64,000 nucleotides of DNA, taken from NCBI RefSeq assembly GCF_036178845.1, contig NZ_CP108070.1, forward strand, positions 4,774,001 through 4,838,000, written 5' to 3'. Both the position numbers and the translations under genes were made by a program. This DNA comes from Streptomyces sp. NBC_00271 (GTDB lineage: Bacteria; Actinomycetota; Actinomycetes; Streptomycetales; Streptomycetaceae). Under the pieces are notes generated by a model, which was given only the letters and a program-made list of their open reading frames with translations, was not told the DNA's origin and ran no database searches. Below are positions 1 through 8,889 of the stretch, in pieces (position 1 is the first letter of the stretch; the number at the start of each line of letters is the position of its first letter).

Positions 1-2
1 AG

Positions 3-59
3 ACGGGCACCGAGCTGTACGCGGCCGGGCGCCTGCCGGGGCAGCGCAGCGCGCCCTGA
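3..59 (+). CDS. adpA: C-terminal end of AdpA (partial)
   Basis: An open frame entering from the left edge encodes the last 18 residues, ending GRLPGQRSAP, and stops with TGA at 57-59. A strong hairpin follows. The call rests mainly on order: in Streptomyces the pleiotropic AraC-type regulator gene adpA lies directly upstream of orn in the same direction, and the tail looks like that of AdpA. The DNA-binding domain lies outside the window, so the protein cannot be verified here. Confidence 0.5.
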   Translation, partial: TGTELYAAGRLPGQRSAP

Positions 60-72
60 GGCGATGACGCGA

Positions 73-119
73 GACGGGGCGGCCCGGGACCCGACGAGGG
101 TCCCGGGCCGCCCCCGTCC
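73..119 (+). terminator. Strong hairpin terminator after adpA
   Basis: A near-perfect inverted repeat of about 20 bp per arm (GACGGGGCGGCCCGGGACCC and its complement) has a loop of about 5 nt. It lies 13 nt after the adpA stop and separates that transcript from orn. Confidence 0.85.
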
Positions 120-189
120 CAGGCCACCACGCAGGTCACCGCCGTCCCGGATCTGCCCGTGCGCCTGAGCGCGCCGTAGGGTTAGGGCC

Positions 190-792
190 ATGAACGATCG
201 CATGGTGTGGATCGACTGCGAGATGACCGGGCTCTCGCTGTCGGAGGACGCACTCATCGAGGTGGCCGCGCTGGTCACCGACTCGGAACTGAACGTGCTC
301 GGCGAAGGGGTGGACATCGTGATCCGCCCGCCGGAGCGGGCGCTGGAGACGATGCCGGACGTGGTGCGCCAGATGCACACGGCCTCCGGCCTCCTCGACG
401 AGCTGGCCGAGGGCACGACCCTGGCCGACGCCGAGGCACAGGTCCTCGCCTACGTACGTGAGCACGTCAAGGAGCCGGGTAAGGCCCCGCTGTGCGGAAA
501 CTCGGTCGGCACGGACCGGGGCTTCCTGTCGCGCGACATGCCGGCCCTCGAGGACTATCTCCACTACCGCATCGTGGACGTCTCCTCGGTGAAGGAGCTG
601 GCCCGCCGCTGGTACCCCCGGGCCTACTTCAACAGCCCGGAGAAGAACGGCAACCATCGCGCCCTCGCCGACATCCGCGAATCCATCGCGGAGCTCCGCT
701 ACTACCGCGAGGCGATCTTCGTCCCGCAGCCCGGCCCCGACTCGGACACCGCCCGCGCCATCGCGGCGAAGCACGTGCTGCCCGCCGAATGA
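190..792 (+). CDS. orn: Oligoribonuclease (3'-5' exoribonuclease)
   Basis: This 200-aa protein is the full normal length of Orn, the cytoplasmic DEDDh exonuclease that degrades 2-5 nt RNA fragments and pGpG, the last step of RNA and c-di-GMP turnover. The catalytic set is visible: D9 and E11 in WIDCEMTG, D109 in GTDRGF, H156 in NGNHRALAD and D161. The family signatures MTGL and [14 protein letters not shown] are intact. The start is ATG; the GGTTAGGG just upstream is only a weak ribosome-binding site. The pGpG role links it functionally to the c-di-GMP enzyme gene at 28207, though they are far apart. Confidence 0.97.
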   Translation: MNDRMVWIDCEMTGLSLSEDALIEVAALVTDSELNVLGEGVDIVIRPPERALETMPDVVRQMHTASGLLDELAEGTTLADAEAQVLAYVREHVKEPGKAPLCGNSVGTDRGFLSRDMPALEDYLHYRIVDVSSVKELARRWYPRAYFNSPEKNGNHRALADIRESIAELRYYREAIFVPQPGPDSDTARAIAAKHVLPAE

Positions 793-798
793 CGGGTG

Positions 799-822
799 TC
801 CGGGGCCCCGAGGGACCCCGGA
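799..822 (+). terminator. Possible terminator after orn
   Basis: TCCGGGG (799-805) pairs with CCCCGGA (816-822) around a 10-nt loop, starting 7 nt after the orn stop. It has no T-tract, so it could be only a processing or stability hairpin before the tRNA-His gene. Confidence 0.4.
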
Positions 823-897
823 GAAAGCCTGGCGCGAGCACCCCTTCGGACCCTGTACACTTTTTCTCGGCCGGTCAGGGAAACCAAGACCGGTCGT

Positions 898-971
898 GGT
901 GGGTGTAGCTCAGCTGGTAGAGCACCTGGTTGTGGTCCAGGATGTCGCGGGTTCAAGTCCCGTCACTCACC
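898..971 (+). tRNA. tRNA-His (GTG)
   Basis: A complete cloverleaf can be drawn. The acceptor stem is 899-905 with 964-970, and the extra G-1 typical of tRNA-His is G898 opposite C971. The anticodon stem CCTGG/CCAGG encloses loop 930-936 with anticodon GTG at 932-934, and the T-loop is TTCAAGT. The 3' CCA is not encoded. A strong terminator follows. Confidence 0.97.
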
Positions 972-977
972 CTGATC

Positions 978-1017
978 GACTGAGGCCCGGTCCGCGCAAG
1001 CGGACCGGGCCTCAGTC
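978..1017 (+). terminator. tRNA-His terminator
   Basis: A perfect 18-bp stem (GACTGAGGCCCGGTCCGC and its complement) closes a GCAA tetraloop 6 nt after the tRNA. Confidence 0.93.
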
Positions 1018-1084
1018 GTACGGCGAGCCGTGCGGCCGTACAGCCGGGTCCGCGCCTGCCCGGCGCGCCCTCTAGGCTCACCCA

Positions 1085-1600
1085 ATGCCCCCACCCCACC
1101 TCCCCGCCCACACCCTGCGCACCGCCCGTCTCGATCTCCTTCCCCTGCGTGTCGAACACGCCGGGGAAATGGCCGAGGTGCTGTCCGACCCGGCGCTGCA
1201 CACGTTCATCGGCGGCGCACCCGCCACTCCCGAGGCCTTGCGTTCACGCTATGAACGCCTCGTCGCGGGCTCCCCCGACCCGGCCGTCGTCTGGTGCAAC
1301 TGGGTACTGCGGCTGCGCGAGGAGGGGTGTCTCGTCGGTACGGTCCAGGCGACGGTCACCGGGGAGGTCGCGGAGATCGCCTGGGTGGTGGGCACGCCCT
1401 GGCAGGGACGGGGGTTCGCCGGGGAGGCGGCGCGGGGGCTGGTCGGCCGGTTGGGCGAGGAGCCCGGCGTCCGTACGGTCGTCGCGCACGTCCACCCCGA
1501 CCACCGGGCCTCCGCGGCCGTCGCCGCGGCCGCCGGGCTGGGCCCGACCGACCGGTACCAGGACGGCGAAGTCCGGTGGGAGCTGCCGCTACGGCGGTGA
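1085..1600 (+). CDS. GNAT family N-acetyltransferase
   Basis: This 171-aa protein has the RimJ/RimL-type GNAT layout: an N-terminal TARLDLLPLRVEHAGEM strand-helix, a central strand with WVVGTPWQGRGFAGEAA (the Q/RxxGxG/A acetyl-CoA loop, here GTPWQGRGFAGE), and the late VHPDHRASAAVAAAAGL helix. It should transfer an acetyl group from acetyl-CoA to an amine; nothing identifies the acceptor. It ends 2 nt before the stop of the convergent gene at 1603, so the pair must share a terminator region. Confidence 0.85.
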   Translation: MPPPHLPAHTLRTARLDLLPLRVEHAGEMAEVLSDPALHTFIGGAPATPEALRSRYERLVAGSPDPAVVWCNWVLRLREEGCLVGTVQATVTGEVAEIAWVVGTPWQGRGFAGEAARGLVGRLGEEPGVRTVVAHVHPDHRASAAVAAAAGLGPTDRYQDGEVRWELPLRR

Positions 1601-1602
1601 CC

Positions 1603-2433
1603 TCAGCCCCCGTGCGGGCGATTGGCGGCCCGCCACGCGTCGGCGAACCGGTGGACGTCCTCGAAGCGTTCCTCGGGGTCGGACCGGGTCGCCCGGACGA
1701 TCACCGCCTGCTGGGCCGGGGTCCCCCGCCAGGCGCGTTCCTCGTCGCCCGCGTCCAGCAGGAGCCTGGCGGTGCGGCCCAGGGTGAAGACCGTCGTACG
1801 GGTGTCGATCACGGCCCCGCACACGAACTCCTCGGGGGCCATGAACCGGCGCGAACCCGGCAGGCGTTCCTCCTCGACCACGAACGGGCCCGGCCGGTAC
1901 TCGTCGAGGTCGACCAGGTGGACGACGTCGCCCCCGAAGTCGTACAGCAGCGCGCCGTCGTAGAAGTCGACCGCGACATGCCCGGCGACCTCCACCGCGA
2001 GATGGGCGTCGAGGACGCGGTCGAAGGCGGCGAGGACGCTGGAGATCGGCAGGGCGCGGAAGCGGGCCATCGGGCTGCCAGGGCCCGTACGGTCGCGCGG
2101 TCCGCCCACCATGGCCGGGTACAGCACCTCGCCCTCCCGCCAGGGCATCACCACCGCCGCGCCGCCGCGCCCCACGGCGATGCGGTGGACCTGCGGGACG
2201 ATCGCGCGGTGCCGTACGGCCCGGTGGAAGGACCAGGCCCGTTCGAGCGAGTGCCGGCCGTGGTCGGTCACCGCCTCCTTCACGAACCAGCGCGCCCCGT
2301 CGAGCAGCCGGACACCGTACGACACGCACCCCGAGTCCTGTTCCGGGAACGCTTGGAACACCTCCCCCACCCTGGCCAGGTAGGGCTCCATGGCGGGCAC
2401 TTCATCGACTCCGAGCAAAGGGTGGAGGACCAT
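1603..2433 (-). CDS. Degenerate protein-kinase-like protein
   Basis: This 276-aa protein has the outline of a eukaryotic-type kinase domain but with altered catalytic loops. A lysine-containing strand (WFVKEAV) could be the ATP-anchoring Lys. The catalytic loop reads HVAVDFYDGALLYD instead of HRDxxxxN, the metal motif reads HLVDLDEY instead of DFG, and a kinase-like FMAPEEF segment stands in the APE position. There are no membrane segments or extracellular domain, so it is probably cytoplasmic. It may be an atypical kinase or phosphotransferase, or a pseudokinase. It lies on the minus strand before cebR with 36 nt between, and could be cotranscribed with it. Confidence 0.6.
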   Translation of the reverse strand: MVLHPLLGVDEVPAMEPYLARVGEVFQAFPEQDSGCVSYGVRLLDGARWFVKEAVTDHGRHSLERAWSFHRAVRHRAIVPQVHRIAVGRGGAAVVMPWREGEVLYPAMVGGPRDRTGPGSPMARFRALPISSVLAAFDRVLDAHLAVEVAGHVAVDFYDGALLYDFGGDVVHLVDLDEYRPGPFVVEEERLPGSRRFMAPEEFVCGAVIDTRTTVFTLGRTARLLLDAGDEERAWRGTPAQQAVIVRATRSDPEERFEDVHRFADAWRAANRPHGG

Positions 2434-2469
2434 ACCGATCAGATTGCCCTATCGAAGCCTTTCCGCGCG

Positions 2470-3525
2470 TCAGGACGAGGCCCGCACCACCAGTTCGGAC
2501 GGCAGCACGACCTGCCGCTTCTCCAGACCGCGCGAAACCGCGGGGCGGCGGTCGGCGATCTCCCCGAGCAGCAGGTCGATCATGGCGCGGCCCATCTCCT
2601 CGATCGGCTGGCGCACGCTCGTCAGGGGCGGGTCCATGTGGCGGGCGATGGCGGAGTCGTCGTAGCCGACGAGGGCGACGTCGTCAGGTATGCGGCGGCC
2701 CAGCTCGCGCAGGACCTGGCGGGCGCCCGCCGCCATCACGTCCGAGCCCGCGAACACCGCGTCCAGGTCCGGGCAGCGGGCCAGCAGCTCGGTCATCGCG
2801 CGCCGGCCGCCCTCCTCGGTGAAGTCGCCCGGAATGATCAGCCGGTCCTCCGCCTCGCGTCCGGCTGCGCGCAACCCCTCGCGGTAGCCGTCGACACGGC
2901 GCTGGGCGCCGAAGACGTCGAGGCGCCCCGCCAGATGGACGATCCTCCGGCGTCCTTGGGCGATCAGGTGCTCGACGGCCATGCGGCCGCCGCCGTAGTT
3001 GTCGGAGTCCACGGACGGCAGGGTCTCGTCCGCCGAGCGGCGACCGCTGATCACGGCCGGGATCTCCAGCTGGGAGAGGAGGTCGGGCAGCGGGTCGTCG
3101 GCGTGGACGGAGACGAGGAGTACGCCGTCGACGCGGTGCGCGGCCAGGTACTGGGCGAGGCGCTGCCGCTCCCGGTCGCTGCCCGCGAAGATCAGCAGCA
3201 GCTGCATCTCGGTGTCGGAGAGCTCCGCGCCGACGCCGCGCAGCATGTCCGAGAAGTACGGTTCCGCGAAGAAGCGGGTCTCCGGCTCGGGAACGACGAG
3301 GGCGATCGCGTCGGTGCGGTTGGCGGCGAGGGCGCGTGCCGCCGTGTTCGGGACGTAGCCGAGTTCGGCGACCGCCGCCTCGACGGCCGCGCGGGTCGCG
3401 TCGCTGACCCGCGGGGAGCCGTTGATGACCCGGGACACCGTGCCGCGGCCCACGCCCGCGCGTGCCGCCACCTCTTCCAAGGTCGGCCGGCCGCCTCCCC
3501 GGCCCCGCGCTCCGTGGCTTGCCAT
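2470..3525 (-). CDS. cebR: LacI-family repressor CebR (cello-oligosaccharide regulator)
   Basis: This 351-aa LacI/GalR protein has an N-terminal helix-turn-helix (LEEVAARAGVGRGTVSRVING, about residues 16-36) followed by the hinge and a periplasmic-binding-protein-like effector domain (NTAARALAANRTDAIALVVPE onward). The start chosen is the ATG at 3525, with a GGGAGG ribosome-binding site; an in-frame extension upstream has no family similarity. It is divergent from cebEFG-bglC, and CebR boxes lie before cebE and bglC. In known Streptomyces, CebR represses this operon and is released by cellobiose or cellotriose. The symbol rests on operon context plus operator sequence. Confidence 0.9.
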   Translation of the reverse strand: MASHGARGRGGGRPTLEEVAARAGVGRGTVSRVINGSPRVSDATRAAVEAAVAELGYVPNTAARALAANRTDAIALVVPEPETRFFAEPYFSDMLRGVGAELSDTEMQLLLIFAGSDRERQRLAQYLAAHRVDGVLLVSVHADDPLPDLLSQLEIPAVISGRRSADETLPSVDSDNYGGGRMAVEHLIAQGRRRIVHLAGRLDVFGAQRRVDGYREGLRAAGREAEDRLIIPGDFTEEGGRRAMTELLARCPDLDAVFAGSDVMAAGARQVLRELGRRIPDDVALVGYDDSAIARHMDPPLTSVRQPIEEMGRAMIDLLLGEIADRRPAVSRGLEKRQVVLPSELVVRASS

Positions 3526-3954
3526 GGTCCGCCTCCCGTCGACGTCGCGTGCTCCGCGACTGGCCTGGAATCTAACAGTCCCGTTCATCACCCGGACCTC
3601 GGCAACCCGTACGTGGACGAGGTTCCGTCCATCCCGGCCAGAGACCGTCGACCCACCGTCCCGCCGGGGCCAACACCCCACTGACACGAGCCACTTCAAC
3701 CGTCCGCGATGCCTCTCCCGCCCGCCCCCCGGAGTTAGCTAACAGGCCGATAACTGAACGCATCTCTCCGCGTCGACTCCCTTGACACCCCCGCGCGAAC
3801 CGACGACTCTTCAACACATCACCTGTGGGAGCGCTCCCACGGTACCTGACACATACACATCCCGCACGTTCCCCGCCCGAGCCGCAGCGAGAAAAAACGG
3901 GCCCAACAGTGCAGTTGGCCGGGGGGTCGGCACGTCAGGCAACAGGAGGACGCA
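3526..3954. promoter_or_regulatory. cebR-cebE divergent control region
   Basis: This 429-nt gap holds the divergent promoters of cebR and cebE. A TTGACA -35-like hexamer lies at 3782-3787 with a weak -10 candidate (GACTCT/ACTCTT) at about 3805-3811, about 15 nt before the CebR box. That geometry would let the repressor block elongation or open-complex formation. cebE has a good ribosome-binding site (AGGAGG, about 3945-3950). No gene-like frame is convincing here. Confidence 0.6.
3825..3840. promoter_or_regulatory. CebR operator (perfect palindrome)
   Basis: GTGGGAGCGCTCCCAC is a perfect 16-bp palindrome containing the published CebR-box consensus TGGGAGCGCTCCCA. It sits 115 nt upstream of cebE, just after the likely promoter. 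Confidence 0.93.
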
Positions 3955-5286
3955 ATGCGCACGATCACCCGTCGGTCCCGCAGTCTGGGGGCCCTCGCGG
4001 CCGTCGCCGCGCTGACCACAGGGCTGCTGGCCGGCTGCGCCGACGACAGTGGTGGAAGCAGCGGTGGGAGCAGCAGTGACACGGGCGGAGGCAAGGGCAA
4101 GACCACGATCACCTTGGGTCTCTTCGGCACTCAGGGATTCAAGGAGGCCGGTCTCTACACCGAGTACGAGAAGCTCAACCCGAACATCAAGATCGCCGAG
4201 AACGTCGTCGAGCGCAACGAGAACTACTACCCGGCGCTCGTCAACCACCTCACCACCAACAGCGGCCTGCAGGACGTCCAGGCCGTCGAAGTCGGCAACA
4301 TCGCCGAGGTCGTGGGGACCCAGGCGAGCAAGCTCGTCGACCTGTCCAAGGTCTCGGGCGTGAGCAAGACCAACTGGCTGGACTGGAAGTGGCAGCAGGC
4401 CACGACCCAGGACGGCCAGACGATCGGACTCGGCACCGACATCGGCCCGATGGCGATCTGCTACCGCAAGGACCTCTTCCAGCAGGCCGGCCTGCCCACC
4501 GACCGCGACAAGGTCGGGCAGCTGTGGGCGGGTGACTGGAACAAGCTCGTCGCCGCCGGCGAGACGTACAAGAAGAAGGCGCCCAGCGGCACCACCTTCA
4601 TGGACTCCCCCGGTGGTCTGCTCAACGCGGTCATCAGCAGTGAACAGGAGAAGTTCTACGACTCCTCCGGCAAGGTCATCTACAAGACGAACCCGGCCAT
4701 CAAGAGCGCCTTCGACCTGACCGCGAAGGCCGCCTCGGAGGGGCTGGTCGGCGCCCAGACGCAGTTCCAGCCGGCCTGGGACACGACGATCGCCAACAGC
4801 AAGTTCGCCGCGGTCGCCTGCCCGCCGTGGATGCTCGGCTACCTCAAGGGCAAGTCGAAGCCGGACGCCGCGGGCAAGTGGGACGTGGCCGCCGCGCCCA
4901 AGTCCGGCAACTGGGGCGGCACCTTCCTGACCGTGCCCAAGAGCGGCAAGCACGTCACGGAGGCCGAGAAGCTGGTCACCTGGCTGACCGCGCCCGCCCA
5001 GCAGGCCAAGCTGTTCAACGTGCAGGGCAGCTTCCCGAGCGCACCCGGTGCCTACAGCCTGCCGCAGGTGACCGGTGCGAAGAACACGATGACCGGTGAC
5101 ACCCCGATCGGCACGGTCTTCGCCGAGGCCGCCAAGGCCATCCCGACCCAGGTGATCGGCCCGAAGGACCAGATCATCCAGCAGGGTCTGACCGACAACG
5201 GCGTCATCCTCGTCACGAAGGGCAAGTCGGCCGCGGAGGCCTGGAAGACGGCCACCAAGACCATCGACAACAACCTGGAGAAGTGA
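3955..5286 (+). CDS. cebE: CebE: cello-oligosaccharide-binding lipoprotein
   Basis: This 443-aa extracellular solute-binding protein belongs to the family-1 sugar ABC set. The N-terminus has an arginine-rich start (RTITRRSR), a hydrophobic stretch and a lipobox LLAGC, so it should be lipid-anchored on the outer face of the membrane. A serine/glycine-rich linker follows, then the binding domain (TITLGLFG onward). In Streptomyces, CebE captures cellobiose and cellotriose and works with CebF/CebG and the shared ATPase MsiK; no ATPase gene is present in this operon, as expected. It is the first gene of cebEFG and is controlled by the CebR box at 3825. Confidence 0.93.
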   Translation: MRTITRRSRSLGALAAVAALTTGLLAGCADDSGGSSGGSSSDTGGGKGKTTITLGLFGTQGFKEAGLYTEYEKLNPNIKIAENVVERNENYYPALVNHLTTNSGLQDVQAVEVGNIAEVVGTQASKLVDLSKVSGVSKTNWLDWKWQQATTQDGQTIGLGTDIGPMAICYRKDLFQQAGLPTDRDKVGQLWAGDWNKLVAAGETYKKKAPSGTTFMDSPGGLLNAVISSEQEKFYDSSGKVIYKTNPAIKSAFDLTAKAASEGLVGAQTQFQPAWDTTIANSKFAAVACPPWMLGYLKGKSKPDAAGKWDVAAAPKSGNWGGTFLTVPKSGKHVTEAEKLVTWLTAPAQQAKLFNVQGSFPSAPGAYSLPQVTGAKNTMTGDTPIGTVFAEAAKAIPTQVIGPKDQIIQQGLTDNGVILVTKGKSAAEAWKTATKTIDNNLEK

Positions 5287-5291
5287 CCGGT

Positions 5292-6305
5292 ATGGCCACC
5301 CGGCACGACACCGCCGCGCCCCCCACCAAGGAGGGGGGCGCGGCCCCGGGCCGTCCGCCCGCCGCCGTACCCGACGAGAAGGAACAGCGGCGCCGCAATC
5401 GGCTGTCCCGCCGCTGGCAGCGGGACATACGGTGGAGCCCGTACGCGTTCGTCTCCCCGTTCTTCCTGCTGTTCCTCGCGTTCGGCCTGTTCCCGCTGAT
5501 CTACACGGGCTGGGCCTCGCTGCACACGGTGGAGCTGACGGCGCCCACCGACATGCAGTGGGCGGGCCTGCGCAACTACACCCGTATCTTCGACGACGAC
5601 TTCTTCTGGAACGCGGCGAAGAACACCCTGACCATCGGGATCATCTCGACCGTCCCGCAGCTGCTGATGGCGATGGGCCTCGCCCACATCCTCAACTACA
5701 GGCTGCGCGGCTCGATCTTCTACCGGGTCATGATGCTCGCGCCGTACGCGACGTCGATCGCCTCCGCCTCGCTCGTGTTCGTGCTGCTGTTCGGCCGCGA
5801 CTACGGCATGATCAACTGGGCGCTGCACGCCATCGGTTTCGACAGGATCGACTGGCAGAACGACAAGTGGCCCTCGCAGATCGCCGTCTCGACGATCGTC
5901 ATCTGGCGCTGGACCGGCTACAACGCGCTGATCTACCTGGCGGCGATGCAGGCGATCCCGCACGACCTGTACGAGTCGGCGGCCCTCGACGGGGCCAACC
6001 GCTGGCAGCAGTTCTTCCACGTGACCCTGCCGTCGCTGCGGCCGACGATCCTGTTCACCGTCGTCGTCTCGACCATCGGCGCGAGCCAGGTCTTCGGCGA
6101 GCCGCTGCTGTTCGACGCCAACAAGGGTGCCTCCGGCGGCGCCGAGCACCAGTTCCAGACGCTCGGCCTGTACCTCTACGAGCAGGGCTGGGTGAACCAG
6201 CACCTGGGCCGCGCCTCCGCGATCGCCTGGACGATGTTCCTGATCCTCATCGTGATCGGGATCGTCAATTACGTCATCTCGCGCCGGCTGCGCGCCAGTA
6301 GTTAA
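5292..6305 (+). CDS. cebF: CebF: sugar ABC transporter permease
   Basis: This MalF-type permease of about 337 aa has a disordered, charged N-terminus and about six membrane helices, the first at SPFFLLFLAFGLFPLIYTGW. The cytoplasmic EAA loop that docks the ATPase is EsAALDGANRWQQFFHVTLP. The ATG at 5292 is preferred because the GGAG at 5277-5280 is about 11 nt away. A GTG at 5283 overlaps the cebE stop but is only 2 nt from that Shine-Dalgarno sequence. It is probably translationally coupled to cebE and forms a channel with CebG. Confidence 0.92.
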   Translation: MATRHDTAAPPTKEGGAAPGRPPAAVPDEKEQRRRNRLSRRWQRDIRWSPYAFVSPFFLLFLAFGLFPLIYTGWASLHTVELTAPTDMQWAGLRNYTRIFDDDFFWNAAKNTLTIGIISTVPQLLMAMGLAHILNYRLRGSIFYRVMMLAPYATSIASASLVFVLLFGRDYGMINWALHAIGFDRIDWQNDKWPSQIAVSTIVIWRWTGYNALIYLAAMQAIPHDLYESAALDGANRWQQFFHVTLPSLRPTILFTVVVSTIGASQVFGEPLLFDANKGASGGAEHQFQTLGLYLYEQGWVNQHLGRASAIAWTMFLILIVIGIVNYVISRRLRASS

Positions 6306-6317
6306 GGAGAACCGGCC

Positions 6318-7226
6318 GTGACGACGACCCTGACGAAACCCCCGGCGGACGCGGTACCCGAACCGCCGAAGCGTCTGCGGCGCCCCAAGTCGGCGCGCGC
6401 GGGCGGGCAGATGCACGCGGGGCCCCTCGCGTACGTCATCCTCGCGCTGTTCACGATCGGCTCGCTGGGCCCGCTGGTGTGGACCGCGATCGCCGCCTCC
6501 CGCGACACCAACCGGCTGGCGCAGTCCCCGCCGCCGTTCTGGTTCGGCTCGAACCTCTTCCACAATCTCGACGTCGCCTGGACGGAGGCCAACCTGGGCG
6601 AGGCCTTCGTCAACACCACGTTCGTGGCGGGTGTTTCCGCGGTGACCGTCGTCTTCCTGTCGACGCTCGCCGGGTTCGCCTTCGCCAAGCTGCGCTTCAA
6701 GGGCCGGGGCGCCCTGATGCTGATCGTCGTCGGCACGATGATGGTGCCGCCGCAGCTCAGCGTGATCCCGCTCTACATGATGGTCGCCAAGCTCGACTGG
6801 ACGGACCAGCTCCAGGCGGTGATCTTCCCGTCGCTGGTGAGCGCGTTCGGGGTGTTCTTCATGCGGCAGTACCTGATCCAGGCGCTGCCGGACGAGCTGA
6901 TCGAGGCGGCCCGTGTCGACGGCGCGAGCAGCTGGCGGGTGATCTGGCACGTGGTGTTCCCGGCCGCCCGGCCCGCCATGGCGGTGCTCGGCATGCTCGT
7001 GTTCGTGCAGACGTGGAACGACTTCCTGTGGCCGTTCCTGGTGCTCACCCAGACCGGCAACCCGACCGTGCAGGTCGCGGTCGCGGGACTCGGCCGCGGT
7101 TTCACTCCCGACCAGTCCCTGATCATGGCGGGCGCGCTGCTCGGCACGCTGCCGCTGCTCTTCGTCTTCGCCCTGTTCGGCAAGCAGATCGTCGGCGGCA
7201 TCATGCAGGGCGCCGTCAAGGGCTGA
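6318..7226 (+). CDS. cebG: CebG: sugar ABC transporter permease
   Basis: This 302-aa MalG-type permease is the expected partner of CebF. It has six predicted membrane segments, and the EAA loop [21 protein letters not shown] is near residues 195-215. The start is GTG with an AAGGAGA ribosome-binding site 8 nt upstream. The gene begins 12 nt after cebF. A C-terminal [16 protein letters not shown] tail is typical of the family. Confidence 0.93.
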   Translation: MTTTLTKPPADAVPEPPKRLRRPKSARAGGQMHAGPLAYVILALFTIGSLGPLVWTAIAASRDTNRLAQSPPPFWFGSNLFHNLDVAWTEANLGEAFVNTTFVAGVSAVTVVFLSTLAGFAFAKLRFKGRGALMLIVVGTMMVPPQLSVIPLYMMVAKLDWTDQLQAVIFPSLVSAFGVFFMRQYLIQALPDELIEAARVDGASSWRVIWHVVFPAARPAMAVLGMLVFVQTWNDFLWPFLVLTQTGNPTVQVAVAGLGRGFTPDQSLIMAGALLGTLPLLFVFALFGKQIVGGIMQGAVKG

Positions 7227-7270
7227 CCTCGTTCGTCGGTGGGAGAAGGGGAGCCGGGCCAGAGCCGCCC

Positions 7271-7322
7271 CGGCCCCTCCTCCCCCTCTTCTCTCCTCCT
7301 CGCCCCTCCCCCTCTTCTTCTT
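7271..7322 (+). other. Polypyrimidine tract between cebG and bglC
   Basis: About 50 nt of almost pure C/T on the plus strand follows an imperfect GC-rich hairpin (about 7251-7281). Together they resemble a leaky terminator or attenuator, which would leave bglC partly dependent on its own promoter and the CebR box at 7347. Confidence 0.5.
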
Positions 7323-7346
7323 ACTGTCGGTCTCCACGACCTCCTA

Positions 7347-7360
7347 TGGGAGCGCTTCCA
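7347..7360. promoter_or_regulatory. CebR operator overlapping bglC start
   Basis: TGGGAGCGCTTCCA differs from the CebR-box palindrome at one position. It covers the Shine-Dalgarno GGGAG, and its last base is the A of the bglC ATG. CebR bound here would act as a roadblock inside the transcript from upstream or next to a local promoter. Confidence 0.88.
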
Positions 7361-8796
7361 TGCCTGAGTCCGCATCGCCCGTGACCTTTCCCCCCGCCTT
7401 CCTCTGGGGCGCGGCGACCTCCGCGTACCAGATCGAGGGTGCGGTACGGGAGGACGGCCGTACGCCCTCCATCTGGGACACCTTCAGCCACACGCCCGGC
7501 AAGACCGCCGGTGGTGAGACCGGTGACATCGCTGTCGACCACTACCACCGCTACCGAGACGACGTGGCGCTGATGGCGGAGCTGGGCCTGTCCGCGTACC
7601 GCTTCTCGGTCTCCTGGTCCCGGGTGCAGCCGACGGGCCGCGGTCCCGCGGTCCAGCGCGGCCTGGACTTCTACCGCAACCTCGTCGACGAGCTGCTCTC
7701 GCACGGCATCAAGCCGGCCGTCACGCTCTACCACTGGGACCTCCCGCAGGAGCTGGAGGACGCGGGCGGCTGGCCGGAGCGCGACACGGCGTTTCGTTTC
7801 GCCGAGTACGCGCAGATCGTGGGCGAGGCGTTGGGCGACCGTGTGGAGCAGTGGATCACCCTGAACGAGCCGTGGTGCAGCGCGTTCCTGGGCTACGGCT
7901 CGGGTGTGCACGCGCCGGGCCGTACGGACGCGGCGGCCTCGCTCAGGGCCGCCCACCACCTGAACCTGGCGCACGGCCTGGGCACCACCGCGCTGAGGTC
8001 CGCGATGCCGGCCCGCAACACGGTCGCGGTCAGCCTGAACTCGTCGGTGGTCAGGCCCCTTTCCTCGTCCCCGGCGGACCTGGCGGCGGTCCGGCGCATC
8101 GACAACCTGGCCAACGGCGTCTTCCACGGCCCGATGCTGCACGGCGCCTACCCGGAGGGCCTGTTCGCGGAGACCTCCTCGATCACGGACTGGTCGTACG
8201 TCCTGGACGGCGACCTCGCGGTGATCAAGCAGCCGCTCGATGCGCTCGGTCTGAACTACTACACCCCGGCGCTGGTGTCGGCGGCGGAGAAGTCGGCGGA
8301 CGGGCCGCGCGCGGACGGGCACGGGGCGAGTGCGTACTCGCCGTGGCCGGGTGCGGACGGTGTCGCGTTCCACCAGACCCCCGGTGAGCGTACGGAGATG
8401 GGCTGGACGATCGACCCGACCGGCCTGCACGACCTGATCATGCGCTACTCGCGGGAGGCCCCGGGGCTGCCGCTGTACATCACGGAGAACGGCGCGGCCT
8501 ACGACGACAAGCCGGACCCGGAGGGCCGCGTCCACGACCCCGAGCGCATCGCGTATCTGCACGGCCATCTGGCGGCGGTGCGCGGCGCGATCGCCGACGG
8601 CGCGGACGTGCGGGGCTACTACCTCTGGTCCCTGATGGACAACTTCGAGTGGGCGTACGGCTACGACAAGCGTTTCGGGGCGGTGTACGTCGACTACGCG
8701 ACCCTGGCCCGTACGCCCAAGTCCAGCGCGCACTGGTACGGGGAGGTGGCGCGGACGGGTTCGCTGCCGCCGGCGGCGTCGGCCGGCGCCGAGTAG
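7360..8796 (+). CDS. bglC: BglC: GH1 beta-glucosidase
   Basis: This 478-aa glycoside hydrolase family 1 enzyme is full length and has no signal peptide, so it is cytoplasmic. The acid/base glutamate is E170 in ITLNEPW and the nucleophile is E376 in [11 protein letters not shown]. The family signatures [15 protein letters not shown] at the N-terminus and [17 protein letters not shown] near the C-terminus are intact. It cleaves cellobiose and cello-oligosaccharides imported by CebEFG to glucose. It is the last gene of the ceb unit and has its own CebR box on the start codon; a strong terminator follows. Confidence 0.96.
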   Translation: MPESASPVTFPPAFLWGAATSAYQIEGAVREDGRTPSIWDTFSHTPGKTAGGETGDIAVDHYHRYRDDVALMAELGLSAYRFSVSWSRVQPTGRGPAVQRGLDFYRNLVDELLSHGIKPAVTLYHWDLPQELEDAGGWPERDTAFRFAEYAQIVGEALGDRVEQWITLNEPWCSAFLGYGSGVHAPGRTDAAASLRAAHHLNLAHGLGTTALRSAMPARNTVAVSLNSSVVRPLSSSPADLAAVRRIDNLANGVFHGPMLHGAYPEGLFAETSSITDWSYVLDGDLAVIKQPLDALGLNYYTPALVSAAEKSADGPRADGHGASAYSPWPGADGVAFHQTPGERTEMGWTIDPTGLHDLIMRYSREAPGLPLYITENGAAYDDKPDPEGRVHDPERIAYLHGHLAAVRGAIADGADVRGYYLWSLMDNFEWAYGYDKRFGAVYVDYATLARTPKSSAHWYGEVARTGSLPPAASAGAE

Positions 8797-8832
8797 GTCA
8801 TTCGGTTCCTTTGTCCCGGGGGAAGCGGGGGA

Positions 8833-8865
8833 GGGGGCGCGGCACCTGGGGGGTGCCGCGCCCCC
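8833..8865 (+). terminator. Terminator after bglC
   Basis: GGGGGCGCGGCACC (8833-8846) pairs perfectly with GGTGCCGCGCCCCC (8852-8865) around a 5-nt loop, 37 nt after the bglC stop. Confidence 0.9.
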
Positions 8866-8889
8866 GACGCGGTTGAGCAGAATGGGACG

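Noticed and set aside
1294..3684. Very long open frame antisense to the kinase-like and cebR genes
   Set aside because: It is open only because third codon positions of the opposite-strand genes are GC-rich. The protein is low-complexity Arg/Gly/Pro/His without domains, and the real genes on the other strand are clear.
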